A stretch of 64,000 nt of DNA from Corinectria fuckeliana (Eukaryota; Ascomycota; Sordariomycetes; Hypocreales; Nectriaceae). The position numbers and the translations under genes were made by a program. The stretch covers positions 1 through 64,000 of the forward strand of contig WPDH01000160.1 of assembly GCA_019137255.1 (NCBI GenBank). Direction: 5' to 3'. The notes under the pieces were generated by a model. That model was not told the DNA's origin. It was given only the letters and a program-made list of their open reading frames with translations, and made no database searches. Of the stretch, positions 36,666-49,200 are shown one piece after another; position 1 is the stretch's first letter; every line of letters begins with the position of its first letter.

Positions 36666-37832
36666 GGCTGACAGGGTAGTGTCAACCCCGCGATGGATGA
36701 TGCGCGATGCGATACTAAGGGACGGACTGGTTGTTACTGGTTGGAGAGCCGAAGAAGAATCGAAGCGAAGGGAACGTTGTAGATAAGAAGGAAGCTCGCG
36801 CGAAGGGTTGTGAGAGAGAAGTTGAGGGCGGAACAGTTGAGATGGAATGGGGGCGTAGCGGACGAGCAGGCGGTGGAGAGCGAGAGACGACTGCTAAAAG
36901 AAAAGAGTCACAGGTCACAAGACAATTCGCCAAGGGCAGGAAGAGGAAGCAGCGGGAGCGATGCGACAGTGGATAAGCAGGAGGGGGAGACTGATGGCTG
37001 CGCTTGAAGAGTTGAATGGCTTGAACAGCCGATGGGACGGGAATGAGGAAGGGTGGGCATGAGGATGATGCGTGAGGTTGGGTGGGAGATATGGCCGTAG
37101 CCGTGAAGCCTAAGCTTTTAGTGGAGCGACCCCGCGATTGGGGATCGTTGGGGGAAGAATCCAATACAGTCGAGTAGTTTTTCTTTTTCATCGACCAAGC
37201 AAGCATGTCACTGTGCCACGATGGATGGCAGCAAGCCGGCAGCAATGGCGTCAATAATGCAGCAGGGTTCTGGCGGAGGCTTGAAGTCACTAGCGTTTCT
37301 TGCGGCAGCTGAACTGCGATTTTGGATGGAATGCATTCTGAATCGAACACGGAGCTGTCGGAACCTAGGTAGGTTCTCTCGGTGGTCACGGGCGCTAGAG
37401 ACAATGGGCCGGAAGCCTCAGAAGCTCCAGACCCAGGGCGGGCACTACTACGTAATTTGCTAGGCGGAAGTAGGGCTCCAGAGGCTTCGATCCCGAGTAG
37501 GTAGGTAGTATTACCGGTTTCATTCGACAACCGGCACCTCGGGCCATAGAGGATACCCGACCATAAAGATCGCCCGAATAGCCGCCAAACAAGGGCCTTG
37601 CTGTACATGGTAGCAAATAAACTATCTATTACACGATCTATTCCTGACGGAGCCGCATCAGCTAAGATTCGGATGTGCTGTTGGAAACAACCCTGTTAGG
37701 TGACCGTCCTCGCTCCAAAGCTCTATTATACAACTAGACTATCAGAGGCTTGCAACGTCACATCATATGTCCCGCCTCCTTTTGTCTACAGGGTATTATT
37801 TGACCAGACACCCGATAGGGTCAGAAACTGCT
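36666..37832. promoter_or_regulatory. SDS23 promoter and leader; KGD2 3' flank
   Basis: Contains a 297-codon open frame on the minus strand (37608-36715) ending 50 bases before the SDS23 start. Its Pro/Ser-rich, featureless composition suggests C/T-rich leader sequence and not a gene. A TAGG/CCTAGG-type word lies at 37362-37377. Confidence 0.5.
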
Positions 37833-39301
37833 TTACAGCAGCATCCGCCTGGGATCCTCAATGTACTCCTTCACCTTGACCAGGAATTGCACAGCTTCCC
37901 TGCCATCTAGGAGGCGGTGATCGTAAGTCAGAGCGAGGTACATCATCGGGCGGATCTCGATCTTGCCGTTGACAGCCACCGGGCGCTCCTTGATGGCGTG
38001 GAGACCCAGCACAGCACATTGGGGCAGGTTGATGATGGGCGTCCCCATGAGGGAACCGAAAACTCCGCCGTTGCTGATGGTGAAGGTACCACCAGCCATG
38101 TCCTCGATCGTCAGCTTTCCGTCACGAGCCTGTCAAAGAGTCAAATTAGTCTTCCACCCACAAGGTTTCGAACAACGAAGATGTCACGAACCTTCTTGCC
38201 AAGATCAGCGATGGACTTCTCAATGTTGACCAAGTCCAATCCCTCAACGTTGCGAACGACGGGAGTGACTAGGCCCTTCTCGGTGGCGACAGCAACGCTG
38301 ACGTCGACGTAGTCCCGGTAGACAATGGTGTCACCACCATTGGGACCCTCGATGGAGGCGTTGACCGCGGGTAGGTCTCGCATGGCCAAGACACAGGCCC
38401 GGGTGAAGGCGCTCATGAAACCAAGCTTGACGCCGGTCTTCTTGAGGACATCCTCCTTGTACAGCTTGCGAAAGTCCATAATGTTGGACATGTCCACCTC
38501 GTTAAAGGTGGTGAGGGAAGCAGCGGTGTTCTGGGACTGCTTGAGGCGCTCGGCAATTCGGAGGCGCATTCGGTTCATCTTGACCTAGATCGGGTCTTAG
38601 CAACGAGGGACGGACGGAGGGAATGAAAAGGGAGACGGCATACTCGGCGCTCGTCACGGCTACCCAGAGTCGGGCCGCTGGTGGTCGGGGCAGATGACGA
38701 TTCCTTCTTCTGGGGCTGCTTGGGGGGCTCGGGTTTGCTGGCTCCAGGGGTAGCCTCCTTGGGCTCGGGCTTTGATTCTTGCGTAGGCTCGGGCTTAGAC
38801 TCGGTCTTGGGCTCGTCCTTTGACACATCCTTCAATTCCTCCTTAGGAGTCGCCTCGGCGGCAGAGGCATCCTTCTTGTCACCAGACGGGGCTCCGCCGA
38901 GCTCAAGGCGGACCAGGTCCTGGCCGACCACGACGGTGTCCTCCTCGCTGACGAGAAGCTCTTTGATAGTACCGGCCTCGGTGGCATTGACGGCAACATC
39001 GATCTAGACGGGTTAGAATGCTTCACTACAGGTCGTCGCGTTATAAGGGAAGGTATACCTTGTCCGTCTCGATGGTAGCAATCTCCTCGTCCACCTCGAC
39101 GTACTCGCCGACGGCCTTGGAGAACTGTTTCAGGGTACCCTCGGAGATGGACTCGGCCATCTGAGGAACCTTGATAACACTGTCGGCATAGGTTCGGACG
39201 GATTGCATCATGGCGGGAAGCATGATGAGAGGGTGGTTTCGGGGACGCAGGGTGCGCGCCGGCACCATGCGGGCAGCGGTAGCTAATCTTCGGGACAACA
39301 T
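37833..39301 (-). CDS. KGD2: 2-oxoglutarate dehydrogenase E2, dihydrolipoamide succinyltransferase
   Basis: Four exons (39301-39059, 39003-38644, 38584-38192, 38129-37833) encode 430 residues. An Arg-rich mitochondrial presequence ([20 protein letters not shown]) precedes a lipoyl domain starting [15 protein letters not shown], with the lipoylated lysine K81 in IETDK. A Lys/Pro/Glu/Ser-rich linker (about 125-195) follows, and there is no peripheral subunit-binding domain, as in other fungal Kgd2. The catalytic domain runs from [18 protein letters not shown], with TTFNEVDMS, to the active-site motif H403-R-L-L-D407-G. The enzyme transfers succinyl groups to CoA in the TCA-cycle 2-oxoglutarate dehydrogenase complex. 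Exon 1 ends exactly after the codon for the lipoyl lysine. All joins are in frame. Confidence 0.96.
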
Positions 39302-40027
39302 TGTGATGGAAGGAATCGAAGAGCTCGAGAAGATGCGGAGGAGTCGAGAGAGGAGTCGTAGAGTGTCGCGGAGGGTCACGGGTCAAGGGGGTTGGAGGAA
39401 TTGGAGGTGGAGGGAGGAGAAGGGAAGGAAGACAAATGAGGCAAAAGAGAGGACCAGGTTCGCGATCGATGCGGTTGTTCACTCAGGGAACGGTTAATGG
39501 GCGGGAAGCTTCGGGCGGAAAAAAAATGCCAGGTCGCACCTGCCCGAGCACCAGGCCAGCTTGACCGGGGATATAAGTCCGGTAGAAGTACTGCTAGGGT
39601 CCAGCAAGGTGGAGGGTAGGCGAAAGGTCACGGCGAGGGTACCTCGATTCCGTCGGCCCGCTAATTATCTAGGCCTATCTAAGTATCTACGCTGACCTTT
39701 CGGTCTCTACTAGTAGGTGGTTGCCGAGCACAAGTCCAAGCTCTGGATCAAACAAAGTCCGACCATGATGCCGACTCAAGTCAGGTTTACTGGGCAATAG
39801 AAACTGGAAACTGAGCACAACTCCATCAGTGCCCGTCACGAGTTTGATTAATCCCTGTTGGTGGGTCGACTGACCTAGCGCATCAATGCAATGCCATCAC
39901 CGGTACGTAGGGACTTCGTACGTGTAGAATCATCCATGGATCCTTGTCCGACATTTTTTTGTATCTGGCCTTGGGCGAGACGCTGCATAATACTCTTAGT
40001 ACTTTTTGCTGCCCCTCCATGTTGTAC

Positions 40028-40043
40028 GTACAGTTAACTGTAC
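40028..40043. repeat. perfect 16-bp palindrome GTACAGTTAACTGTAC
   Basis: The sequence equals its own reverse complement. It lies in the KGD2/KAP121 divergent interval and could be a dimeric factor site or chance. Confidence 0.6.
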
Positions 40044-40095
40044 AGCTGCACCGTATTATGTACGGGAGCTAGCAGCCTGTGTTTACACCTACGCT

Positions 40096-40133
40096 GCCTA
40101 CCTACTTAGGTACCTACCTACTTACCTACTATC
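40096..40133. repeat. TACCTA/TAGGTA tract
   Basis: Consecutive CCTACCTACTTAGGTACC-type words, about 600 bases upstream of KAP121. Same word family as at 4366 and 18450. Confidence 0.5.
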
Positions 40134-40725
40134 TACGCGTTTAACTCCTCCCCTTAAATAGGCTTCTAATTAGACAGATATTCGAAGATCTCAGCTATTC
40201 CCCCGAGGATCCGGCATAGTTTTTTTTGACTAGGTTTTGTTCGAACTAAGAGAAAAATTCTTTTGCTTTCAATGCATAAGTACCTCTCTGGACCCATCAC
40301 CCGTCCCTTCAACTTGCCCACAAAGGTGTACAAAGAAAATGGCCCAAACAACGTGCACCCTGTGCTGCCAACGCGTGCCTCCGGGTTTTTTTTTCGGGCT
40401 GCGTTAGTTACAGTCTCAGTACCTCCCCCGCCAAAGTTCTATCTGCGTATACTTCGTCTTTACCTTGGCCTGACGTTTCCCCTCCCCCCACTCTCCTTTC
40501 CCTCCATCCCATCGCCCTCTCTTCCCACTCCCACTAACTGGAATCTCGGAATCTTCGTCCGCCAAACGAAGCCCAAGCCAACAGCTTGCTTCCGCTTCAC
40601 GCTCCCAATTTCTTTCTCTCCCTCTTTCTCCCCCCCCCGGCTGCCCCCCTCAGATCCCGACCTGATCTTTCTCTCTCCCCGCCCGTCGTCTGCTGGTGGA
40701 CTGCACCATCCGCACCCGCTCAACC

Positions 40726-43700
40726 ATGTCGATGCTGCCGCCAGACGTCCACGCGGAGCTGAACCAGCTCCTGCAGGCCCTGCAGTCGCCCGACAACACC
40801 ATTCGATCTCAGGCCGAGGATCACTTGCAGAACAACTGGACCGCTACCCGTCCCGAGGTCTTGTTGATGGGCCTTGCTGAGCAGGTTCAGGGCTCTGGTG
40901 ATACTGCGGTTTGTCACCCCCACTTCCTCCCTCGTCTCCGACTTGCTCTTTGCCTTCCACGATCCCTTTGACGCTTTTGCGATACGACTGAGCTGACCCT
41001 TTACTCCTCTGCAGACACGCTCATTCGGCGCTGTCATCTTCCGCCGCATCGCGTCCAAGACCAGGAAACTCGAGTCAGGCGAGAATGTCGACCTCTTCTT
41101 CTCCCTCGCCAAGGACCATGCCGCCGCCATCCGCCAAAAGCTTCTCGAGACCCTCGCCGCCGAGCCTGAGCGAATGATCCGCAACAAGATCAGCGATGCC
41201 GTCGCCGAAGTCGCCCGCCAATACACGGAAAACGGTTCGTTCTCCATCTGACCAGCACGCTCTAATATGCTGCCGTTGCTGTTCCCCCGCAAACTCCCCA
41301 CCACTGGTGCTAACCCACCTTCACAGGTGCCCCATGGCCCGAATTGCTCGGAGCCCTCTTCCAACTCAGCCAGGCTCCGGAGGCCGAAAAGCGAGAAAAT
41401 GCATTTCGAGTCTTCACCACTACCCCGGCCATCATCGAGAAGCAACATGAAGAGGCTGTCTTGCAGGCCTTCCAGAAGGGCTTCAAGGACGACGCTGTCA
41501 TGGTATGACCTCGCTTGCGCCAGTTCACTATATCACGACCCCGCCACTAACCACGACCACAGGTGCGCCTCGCCGCCATGGAGGCATTTGCGTCTTTCTT
41601 CAGGACCATCAGCAAAAAGGGCCAGGCCAAGTACTACGCCCTTATCCCTGACGTCCTCAACATTCTCCCCCCTATCAAGGACTCGCAAGACTCTGATGAC
41701 TTGAGCAAAGCCCTTGTGGCCCTCATCGATCTTGCCGAGTCGGCTCCCAAAATGTTCAAACCTCTTTTCCAAAACCTTGTCCAGTTCAGCATTTCGGTTA
41801 TCCAGGACAAGGAGTTGGACAACATGTGTCGTCAAAACGCTCTAGAGCTTATGGCCACCTTCGCAGATTACGCCCCCTCCCTCTGCCGCAAGGACCCGTC
41901 GTACACGAACGATATGATTACCCAGTGCCTCAGTCTGATGACCGACCTCGGCGAGGATGACGACGACGCCGCCGAATGGATGGCTTCAGATGACGTGAGT
42001 TTTCCCCTTGGAGACGCGATTTCGACATGTACCTTGCGCTAACGACGCTTTGTAGCTTGATCAAGATGAGAGCGATCAGAACCATGTTGCTGGTGAGCAA
42101 ACTATGGACCGACTTGCCAACAAGCTTGGAGGCCAGACCATTCTGGCTCCCACCTTCAACTGGCTGCCCCGCATGATGACTTCAATGGCTTGGAGGGACA
42201 GGCATGCTGCGCTCATGGCCATCTCAGCCATCTCCGAAGGCTGCCGAGAACTCATGATTGGCGAGCTGAGCCAAGTCCTAGACCTGGTTGTCCCCGCGCT
42301 TCGCGACCCCCACGCCCGTGTGCGATGGGCTGGGTGTAACGCACTGGGTCAGATGAGTACCGACTTTGCGCCTAAGATGCAGACCGACTACTACGACCGG
42401 GTGCTCAAGGCCATTATTCCCGTTCTTGACTCGCCCGAAGGCCGTGTTAAGTCCCACGCCGCCGCCGCTCTTGTCAACTTCTGCGAGGAGGCCGAGAAGA
42501 ACACCTTGGAGCCCTACCTCGATGATTTACTGTCGCACCTATTCCAGCTCCTTCAGAACGAGAAGCGATATGTTCAGGAGCAGGCATTATCAACAATTGC
42601 CACGATCGCCGATGCTGCAGAGGCTGCCTTCGCTAAGTACTATGATACGCTCATGCCTCTCCTCGTCAACGTCCTCCAGAACCAGAGTGAGAAGGAGTAC
42701 CGCCTCTTGCGAGCCAAGGCCATGGAGTGTGCTACTTTGATCGCCCTGGCTGTGGGTAAGGAACGACTGGGACAGGACGCCATGACTCTTGTCAACCTCT
42801 TAGCCAACATCCAAGCCGGCATCACCGACGCGGACGACCCCCAGGCGCAATATCTCATGCACTGCTGGGGTCGCATGTGCCGTGTCCTTGGCTCGGACTT
42901 TCTCCCTTTCCTCCACAACGTCATGCCGCCACTGCTGGAGCTTGCCATGGCCAAGGCTGACATCCAGTTGCTCGATGACGACGACCAGGTCGAGCAGATG
43001 CAGAACGAGGAGGGCTGGGAGCTCGTCCCCCTCAAGGGTAAGATGATTGGTATCCGAACAAGCACCATGGACGACAAGCACATGGCTATCGAGCTCCTCG
43101 TTGTCTATGCGCAGGTTCTCGAGGCCTCCTTTGCGCCATACGTTGCCGAAATTATGGAGAAGATTGCGCTACCCGGTCTGGCCTTCTTCTTCCACGACCC
43201 AGTCCGCTACATCTCGGCCAAATTGGTTCCCCAGCTGTTAAGTTCCTACAAGAAAGCCTACGGTCCCCAGTCCAACGAGCTTGCGGGGCTCTGGACAGCC
43301 ACCGTGGACAAGCTCCTGGAGGTTCTCACGGCTGAGCCTGCCATCGACACCCTCGCAGAGATGTACCAGTGCTTCTACGAGTCCGTCGAAGTCGTGGGCA
43401 AGGCTTGTCTCACCGCCGACCACCTGAGCCGCTTCATCGACTCGGTTCACTCTGCTATTGAGGACTACAAGGACCGCGTTGCTCAGCGTGCCGAGGAGAG
43501 GGAGGGGGCGACGGCTGACGATGTCGAGGATGAGGCCGAGGAGACGCTGATTGCCATCGAAGACGACCAGACACTTCTTTCAGATATGAACAAGGCTTTC
43601 CATGCCATCTTCAAGAACCACGGAGCTGCTTTCCTCCCAGCGTGGGAGCGATTGATCTCAACCTACGAGGGATTCCTTGCCTCGTCCGACCCTACGCAGC

Positions 43701-44405
43701 GACAATGGGGATTGTGTATCATGGACGATGTCCTAGAGTACTGTGGGCCCGAGAGCACCCGATACGCCAACTACATTACGCAACCTCTCGTTGACGGTTG
43801 CCGAGATGCTTCACCGGCGATCCGTCAGGCAGCCGCCTACGGCATCGGCGTTGCTGCGCATCGGGGCGGCGCCCCATGGGCACAGTTCCTGGGCGGCTCG
43901 CTGCCGTTCTTGTTCCAGGTCACCCAGATACCGGATGCTCGCAGCGAAGACAACGTGTACGCGACAGAAAACGCATGTGCTGCCATTGCCAAAACCCTCC
44001 ACTACAACGCCAGCACGGTTGCGGATGTGCAGAATGTGATTACCCAGTGGGTTGAGACGCTTCCCGTTACCAACGACGAAGAGGCGGCGCCATATGCGTA
44101 TGCATACTTGGCAGAGCTCATTGATCAGTAAGTTCCAAGAAGCGTACCGACATTTTGATAGCCGTGGATTTGAAGCTAACGAGACCTCTCATCGCAGGCG
44201 ACACCCGGCAGTGCTCAACCAGGCGGGCAAGGTGTTCGTTTTTATCGCCCAGGCTCTCGAGGCGGAGACGCTACAGGGACAGACGGCCAACCGAGTGGCG
44301 GTTGCCACTAAGGCACTGTTGACGACTGCCAACGTGGACCCCATGCCCCTGCTGCAGCAATTCTCTCAGGAGTCTCAGCAGACGATCATGGGATACTTCT
44401 CCTAG
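40726..44405 (+). CDS. PSE1: importin beta-3 (karyopherin Kap121/Pse1, IPO5-like)
   Basis: Six exons (40726-40908, 41015-41234, 41327-41502, 41563-41994, 42056-44127, 44198-44405) encode 1096 residues, close to yeast Pse1. The protein is built of helical HEAT repeats throughout, beginning LNQLLQALQSPDNTIRSQAE and including RWAGCNALGQMSTDFAP and DSPEGRVKSHAAAALVNFC. An acidic loop (GEDDDDAAEWMASDDLDQDE) precedes MDRLANKLGGQ, the family landmark. A second acidic insert (ADDVEDEAEETLIAIEDD) lies in the C-terminal third. Kap121 imports ribosomal proteins, Ste12, histones and other cargo and releases them on RanGTP binding. An in-frame ATG at 40696 would add 10 residues; MSMLPPDV is the better family start. 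It is followed by WC-1 in the same orientation. Confidence 0.96.
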
Positions 44406-46290
44406 GGGTGGAGGGCTGTCAATGATCGATGTAAAAGGGCCCGGATTTAAAGGTGCCGGGGCTGGCCTGGACGTTTTTGCTGGGAGCGCAAGGGGAGACG
44501 TGGCCGGACGAGGACGATTATGATGCAGATATTTATTGGGAATGTGCCGCTTCTGATTCCAGATGATACCAAGAAGGACTATGAGCGGCCAGCTAAGACG
44601 AAAGTTGATTAGCTACGAAGCCTTCATGGCAAAGGGAGGACTTGGAGATTTTTGTTTTGTTTTGCTTTCGAGATGCTTGAGGGCTGTCCTAAAAGGAAAC
44701 CAGAAAGCGAGAGGGTCGGTGAGAGTGCGAACAGGCGGAGGAAGAATCATTTGGGGATAGAGGGCGTCGTGTAGAAGAAAATCCAGGGCCATACGCGATA
44801 ACTGGCAGAGTGACAATTGTCCACTCTGGAACCGTTGATGTGACTCTCATTTCTGCAGGAAGAGTTTGTTTTCCTAGTTTTTCCTCTTAGTGTTAATTGA
44901 CCTACCAATTACCTTGTTTCTTTTCATCTCCCATCAAACAGCGATTTCCTGAGCAAGTTATTTAAAGACGCGGATGTTCTCGGGAGACGGGGGAGGCCTG
45001 TTAAGAGGAAGATATCCTACTCGTTGCTGTTGGTTGTGCCAGGCTGACCCCTGTACAAGACTTGTGAGATATGCTGATGTTCTTCTTCTTTTGGGACACT
45101 CTAAGCTTTATTGGCTTGTTACCAGGCAACTAAGCATACCAGGCATTCGTTGTTATCAACAACAATAGCGGAATCAACAACTTGATACTTCGCACGTAGT
45201 ACAGTAGCCAGCTGTGAAAATTCCGGATATTTCCACCCCGTCGGCCTATTAGGCTATTAGTATAAGTACGAAGTACGTATGAGAGAAATGAGGTGTATCC
45301 TTCCGTGCATCCCGGTCCCGCCTCTCCCCGGCCCCACACGGGAGGCGGCCAGAGCATGGAAGGACCAAGTGCTAAGTCGCTATAAGTACCCCGCGGCGGG
45401 GAAACGCATACAAGTGGTACTTGGGGTCCGTCCCTGTGAACTGAACCACCAGACATTACCCATCTGTTGCTGCATCGGCCTCCCCCGTTTTCCCATCCCC
45501 TCCTTCCCACCCCACACGCACCACCGACAACTGCATTTGTACTTGCCTCCATTGCAGCGCTGGGAGGTTAATTAGCAGGCACGCAAGGCTCTCTCTCCTT
45601 CCGGCGATCTCCCTTTTCTCTCTCCACTCTGCTAAACACCATCATTATTATCACCACCACCGAATTTCGCTCTTCCACCCTGCCCTCGCGTGGCCGCATT
45701 GCCTCCTTGTTTCCTTTTGGCTCAACCCTTCCGGGAGTTATCGATACACTTCATCCCGTCAACTGACTCAAGCTGCCCGAACCGATCCGATCCTCAGCTC
45801 GCAGGCCATAGCGACGCATCGCAGCCAGCCAGGAGGAAGACCCAGGGCTCGCATCTCCGTGTAACCTCCCTCCCCGGGTCTCAATCAAATCGCTTCGCTG
45901 CCGGCGCCCGCATTTTCCCTCGATCGCTCCGTCGCCCGCCAGCTCTCGCCATCATCTCGCCATCCCGGTGCACTCCTAGCTCCGGCTGTGTCCACTTCGA
46001 CTTGGATTCGACTGCGGCGCCAAACCTCGCTCTTGACTTCGACCCGATTCTTCAAAACGCCTCGTGCGGTCTCGTCTCCCCCGCGCCCGCCGTCTTGCCG
46101 GCACTTGCAATTCGAATCTACAAGACCACCTAGCACAAGCCGAGAAATCCCCTCGGCGCGCAGAATCTCCGTGCCCGTGGTTGAACAGTGCCTCTTCCCG
46201 TTGGGTTTATTCAACACTTCACGATCAAGCTCCAGCGCCATTGGTCGCTTTCTTTTCTGAGGCGCCCGGCCACTGCCAGATGCTTCCGTC
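44406..46290. promoter_or_regulatory. KAP121-WC1 intergenic region with long WC-1 leader
   Basis: About 1.9 kb. The right part (about 45560-46290) is C/T-rich and probably transcribed as the white collar leader. It contains upstream ATGs: a closed 147-codon frame at 45690-46133, and frames starting at 46064 and 46188 that overlap the WC-1 start out of frame. No separate gene recognised. Confidence 0.5.
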
Positions 46291-49200
46291 ATGGATGGCT
46301 TTTTCCAACCCAACCAGCTGTCCTCTCAGCAGCAGCAGCAACACCACCACCAGCAACTTCGACAGCAACAACAACAACAACAACAACAACAACTTCAACA
46401 ACAGCAGCATCAACAGCAGCACCAGCACCAGCACCAGCACCAGCAGCACCAACAGCGGCACCAACACCACCAACAACTCCAGCAACACCACCACCAGCAA
46501 TATCAGCAGCAGGAAAATGTCGGAGTACCTCAGCAAATGGCATCCGATCACAACATGCTCCCACCTGGCGACTCTCTCGACGACATCATACAAAGTAACC
46601 AGACCGAACTATACCGCAGACGCAGCATGTCCCAAGTCTATGCAAACCCCGCAACCCATGCCCAGCCCCAGGTCCCTAGGAGAATGTCCATCGTGGGAAA
46701 CGGCGATATGATGACCTTTGGAGTCGACAACAACGACATGGATCCTTACCAGTTCAACCAGCACATGTCATCTGCTTTCCCTATGGACACTACTATGACC
46801 ATCTCCGAGCAAATGAGCCCCTATATGGTCTCAAACCCGGCAGACTACCCCGGCATCTCCCCTGACATGATGGGCACTATGATTCCCTCTACATTTGCCA
46901 ACATGTCCGTCGGCCACGTCGGCTCCCAGATGGCCGGTGACACCCCGGCAATGAATATGTTCTCCCAATCTGCTAATGCTATGCCTCCTCCGTTTCCCCC
47001 GAACCAGCTCAACACCACCGCCAACAACTTCACTACCGACATCATCCCTGACGATGAGTCTCTCAGTGCAACCCCGACGAGTGCTCCCACCACTGGCCAA
47101 GTCTCAGTCGCAACGACTGCCACAGTTACTGGCATGGACGCCGTTGTGGATGAGCGTGACGACGAAATGATACCTTCCTCATTTGACGCCGCCGAGGCGC
47201 CACAGACGCAGGCTTCGAACAGCGTACCTCTCAACGCCGCTACAATAACTCCCGACTTCAATCCGAGCATGTCCCCGCTCTCTCGACACGTTTCGGCTCA
47301 GTCCGGATCCATCGTTTCTCCCCGCGCCAACACTCAGGCCACTGTCACCCAACCCAGTACTACCTCTGTTGGCAACACTCCCACCGGTGCTGGTACTCCG
47401 CGGGAAACAAAGGAGAAAACAATTTACTCCAAGAGCGGCTTCGATATGCTCAAGGCCTTGTGGCTAGTCGCAACTCGCAAAAACCCTAAGATAAATCTTG
47501 GCGCAGTCGACATGTCGTGTGCCTTTGTTGTTTGCGATGTCAGTCTCAACGACTGTCCCATCATCTACGTTTCCGACAATTTTCAAAACCTCACTGGCTA
47601 CAGTCGCCACGAAATTGTCGGTCAGAATTGTCGCTTCCTCCAGGCCCCAGACGGAAAAGTTGAGGCTGGCTCCAAACGCGAGTTTGTCGATGATGGTGCC
47701 GTGTACACTCTCAAGAAAATGATTCACGAGGGCAGGGAGGTCCAGCAGAGTCTCATCAACTACCGCAAGGGTGGGAAACCCTTCCTCAACCTCCTGACCA
47801 TGATCCCCATCCCCTGGGACTCCGACGAGATCAGGTACTTTATTGGCTTCCAGATCGACCTCGTCGAGTGCCCTGATGCCATCGCTCCCACCCCCCCCAA
47901 CCAGGGAGTGTCCGGCGTCAAGGTCAACTACAAGCACAGCGACATCGGCCAGTACATTTGGACTCCGCCCTCATCCAGCAACTGGGAACCCGAGAATGGA
48001 CAGACTCTCGGCGTTGATGACGTTTCGACGCTGCTACAGCAGTTCAGCCCCAAGGGACTCGCCTCGGACTGGCACAAGCAGACATGGGACAAGATGCTGC
48101 TTGAAAACACCGATGACGTCGTCCATGTTCTCTCCCTCAAGGGCCTATTCCTGTACTTGTCGCCGGCTTGTAAGCGTGTGCTCGAGTATGACGCCGCCGA
48201 GCTTGCCGGCAACTCTCTATCTACCGTCTGTCATCCATCCGACATCGTGCCTGTCACCCGTGAGCTAAAGGACACTACGTTGGGGAATCCTGTCAACGTT
48301 GTATTCAGGATTCGAAGGAAGCATAGTGGCTATACGTGGTTCGAGAGTCATGGATCGCTCTTTGTCGAGCAAGGCAAAGGACGAAAATGCATTATATTAG
48401 TTGGCCGTAAGCGTCCTGTATTTGCTCTCAGCCGCCGAAACCTGGAGGTCAACGGCGGCATTGGTGACAGCGAACTGTGGACGAAGCTCTCTACTGCAGG
48501 CATGTTCCTGTTCGTCTCGTCAAACATCAGATCACTCCTCGACCTACAGCCCGAAAGCTTGGTTGGCACAAGTATCCAGGAACTCATGCGCAAGGAGTCG
48601 CGGCCCGAGTTTGGGCGCTCGGTTGAGAAGGCCAGGCGTGGCAAGACGGTCACTTGCAAGCACGAAGTCCAGAACCGTCGCGGCCAAGTGCTACAAGCCC
48701 AGACCACCCTTTATCCCGGCGATGCCTCCGAGGGTCAAAAGCCGTCGTTCCTCCTGGCCCAAACTAAGCTTCTCAAGGCATCATCTCGAAACATTGCCAC
48801 CCCAAGCTCCGCAGGAGGAGCCAGGTCGGTCGCCGCCACTCCAATATCTGACTCCGGGGTCCAAGAAATCGGCAAAACATCGCAGCCCGCCAATGGAGCG
48901 CTGGCCTTGGGGACTCAGGACCTCGCTTTGGCGTCTGACGACAACATATTTGACGAGCTGAGGACGACCAAGTGCTCCAGCTGGCAGTTTGAGCTGCGGC
49001 AAATGGAAAAGGTCAATCGCATTCTAGCAGAAGAACTCGGCGGTTTGCTGTCAAACAAGAAAAAACGAAAGAGGAGAAAGGGCATTGGCAACGTAGTCCG
49101 GGACTGCGCCAACTGCCACACGCGCAATACGCCCGAGTGGCGGAGAGGACCCAGCGGTCAAAGGGACCTTTGCAACAGCTGTGGTCTTCGTTGGGCAAAG

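Larger units (their letters stand above)
39302..40725. promoter_or_regulatory. divergent promoter region KGD2/KAP121
   Basis: About 1.4 kb between two divergent genes. It contains a perfect 16-base palindrome (40028-40043), a TACCTA-rich tract (40096-40133) and a pyrimidine-rich leader about 40470-40690 before the KAP121 ATG. No additional gene recognised. Confidence 0.55.

Noticed and set aside
36715..37608. 297-codon open frame on the minus strand upstream of SDS23
   Set aside because: It ends just before the SDS23 start, is Pro/Ser-rich without domains, and is best explained as C/T-rich leader read in one frame.
45690..46133. 147-codon frame in the WC-1 leader as a separate gene
   Set aside because: No domain, Pro/Ser/Arg-rich composition and position within the probable leader; treated as an upstream open frame at most.
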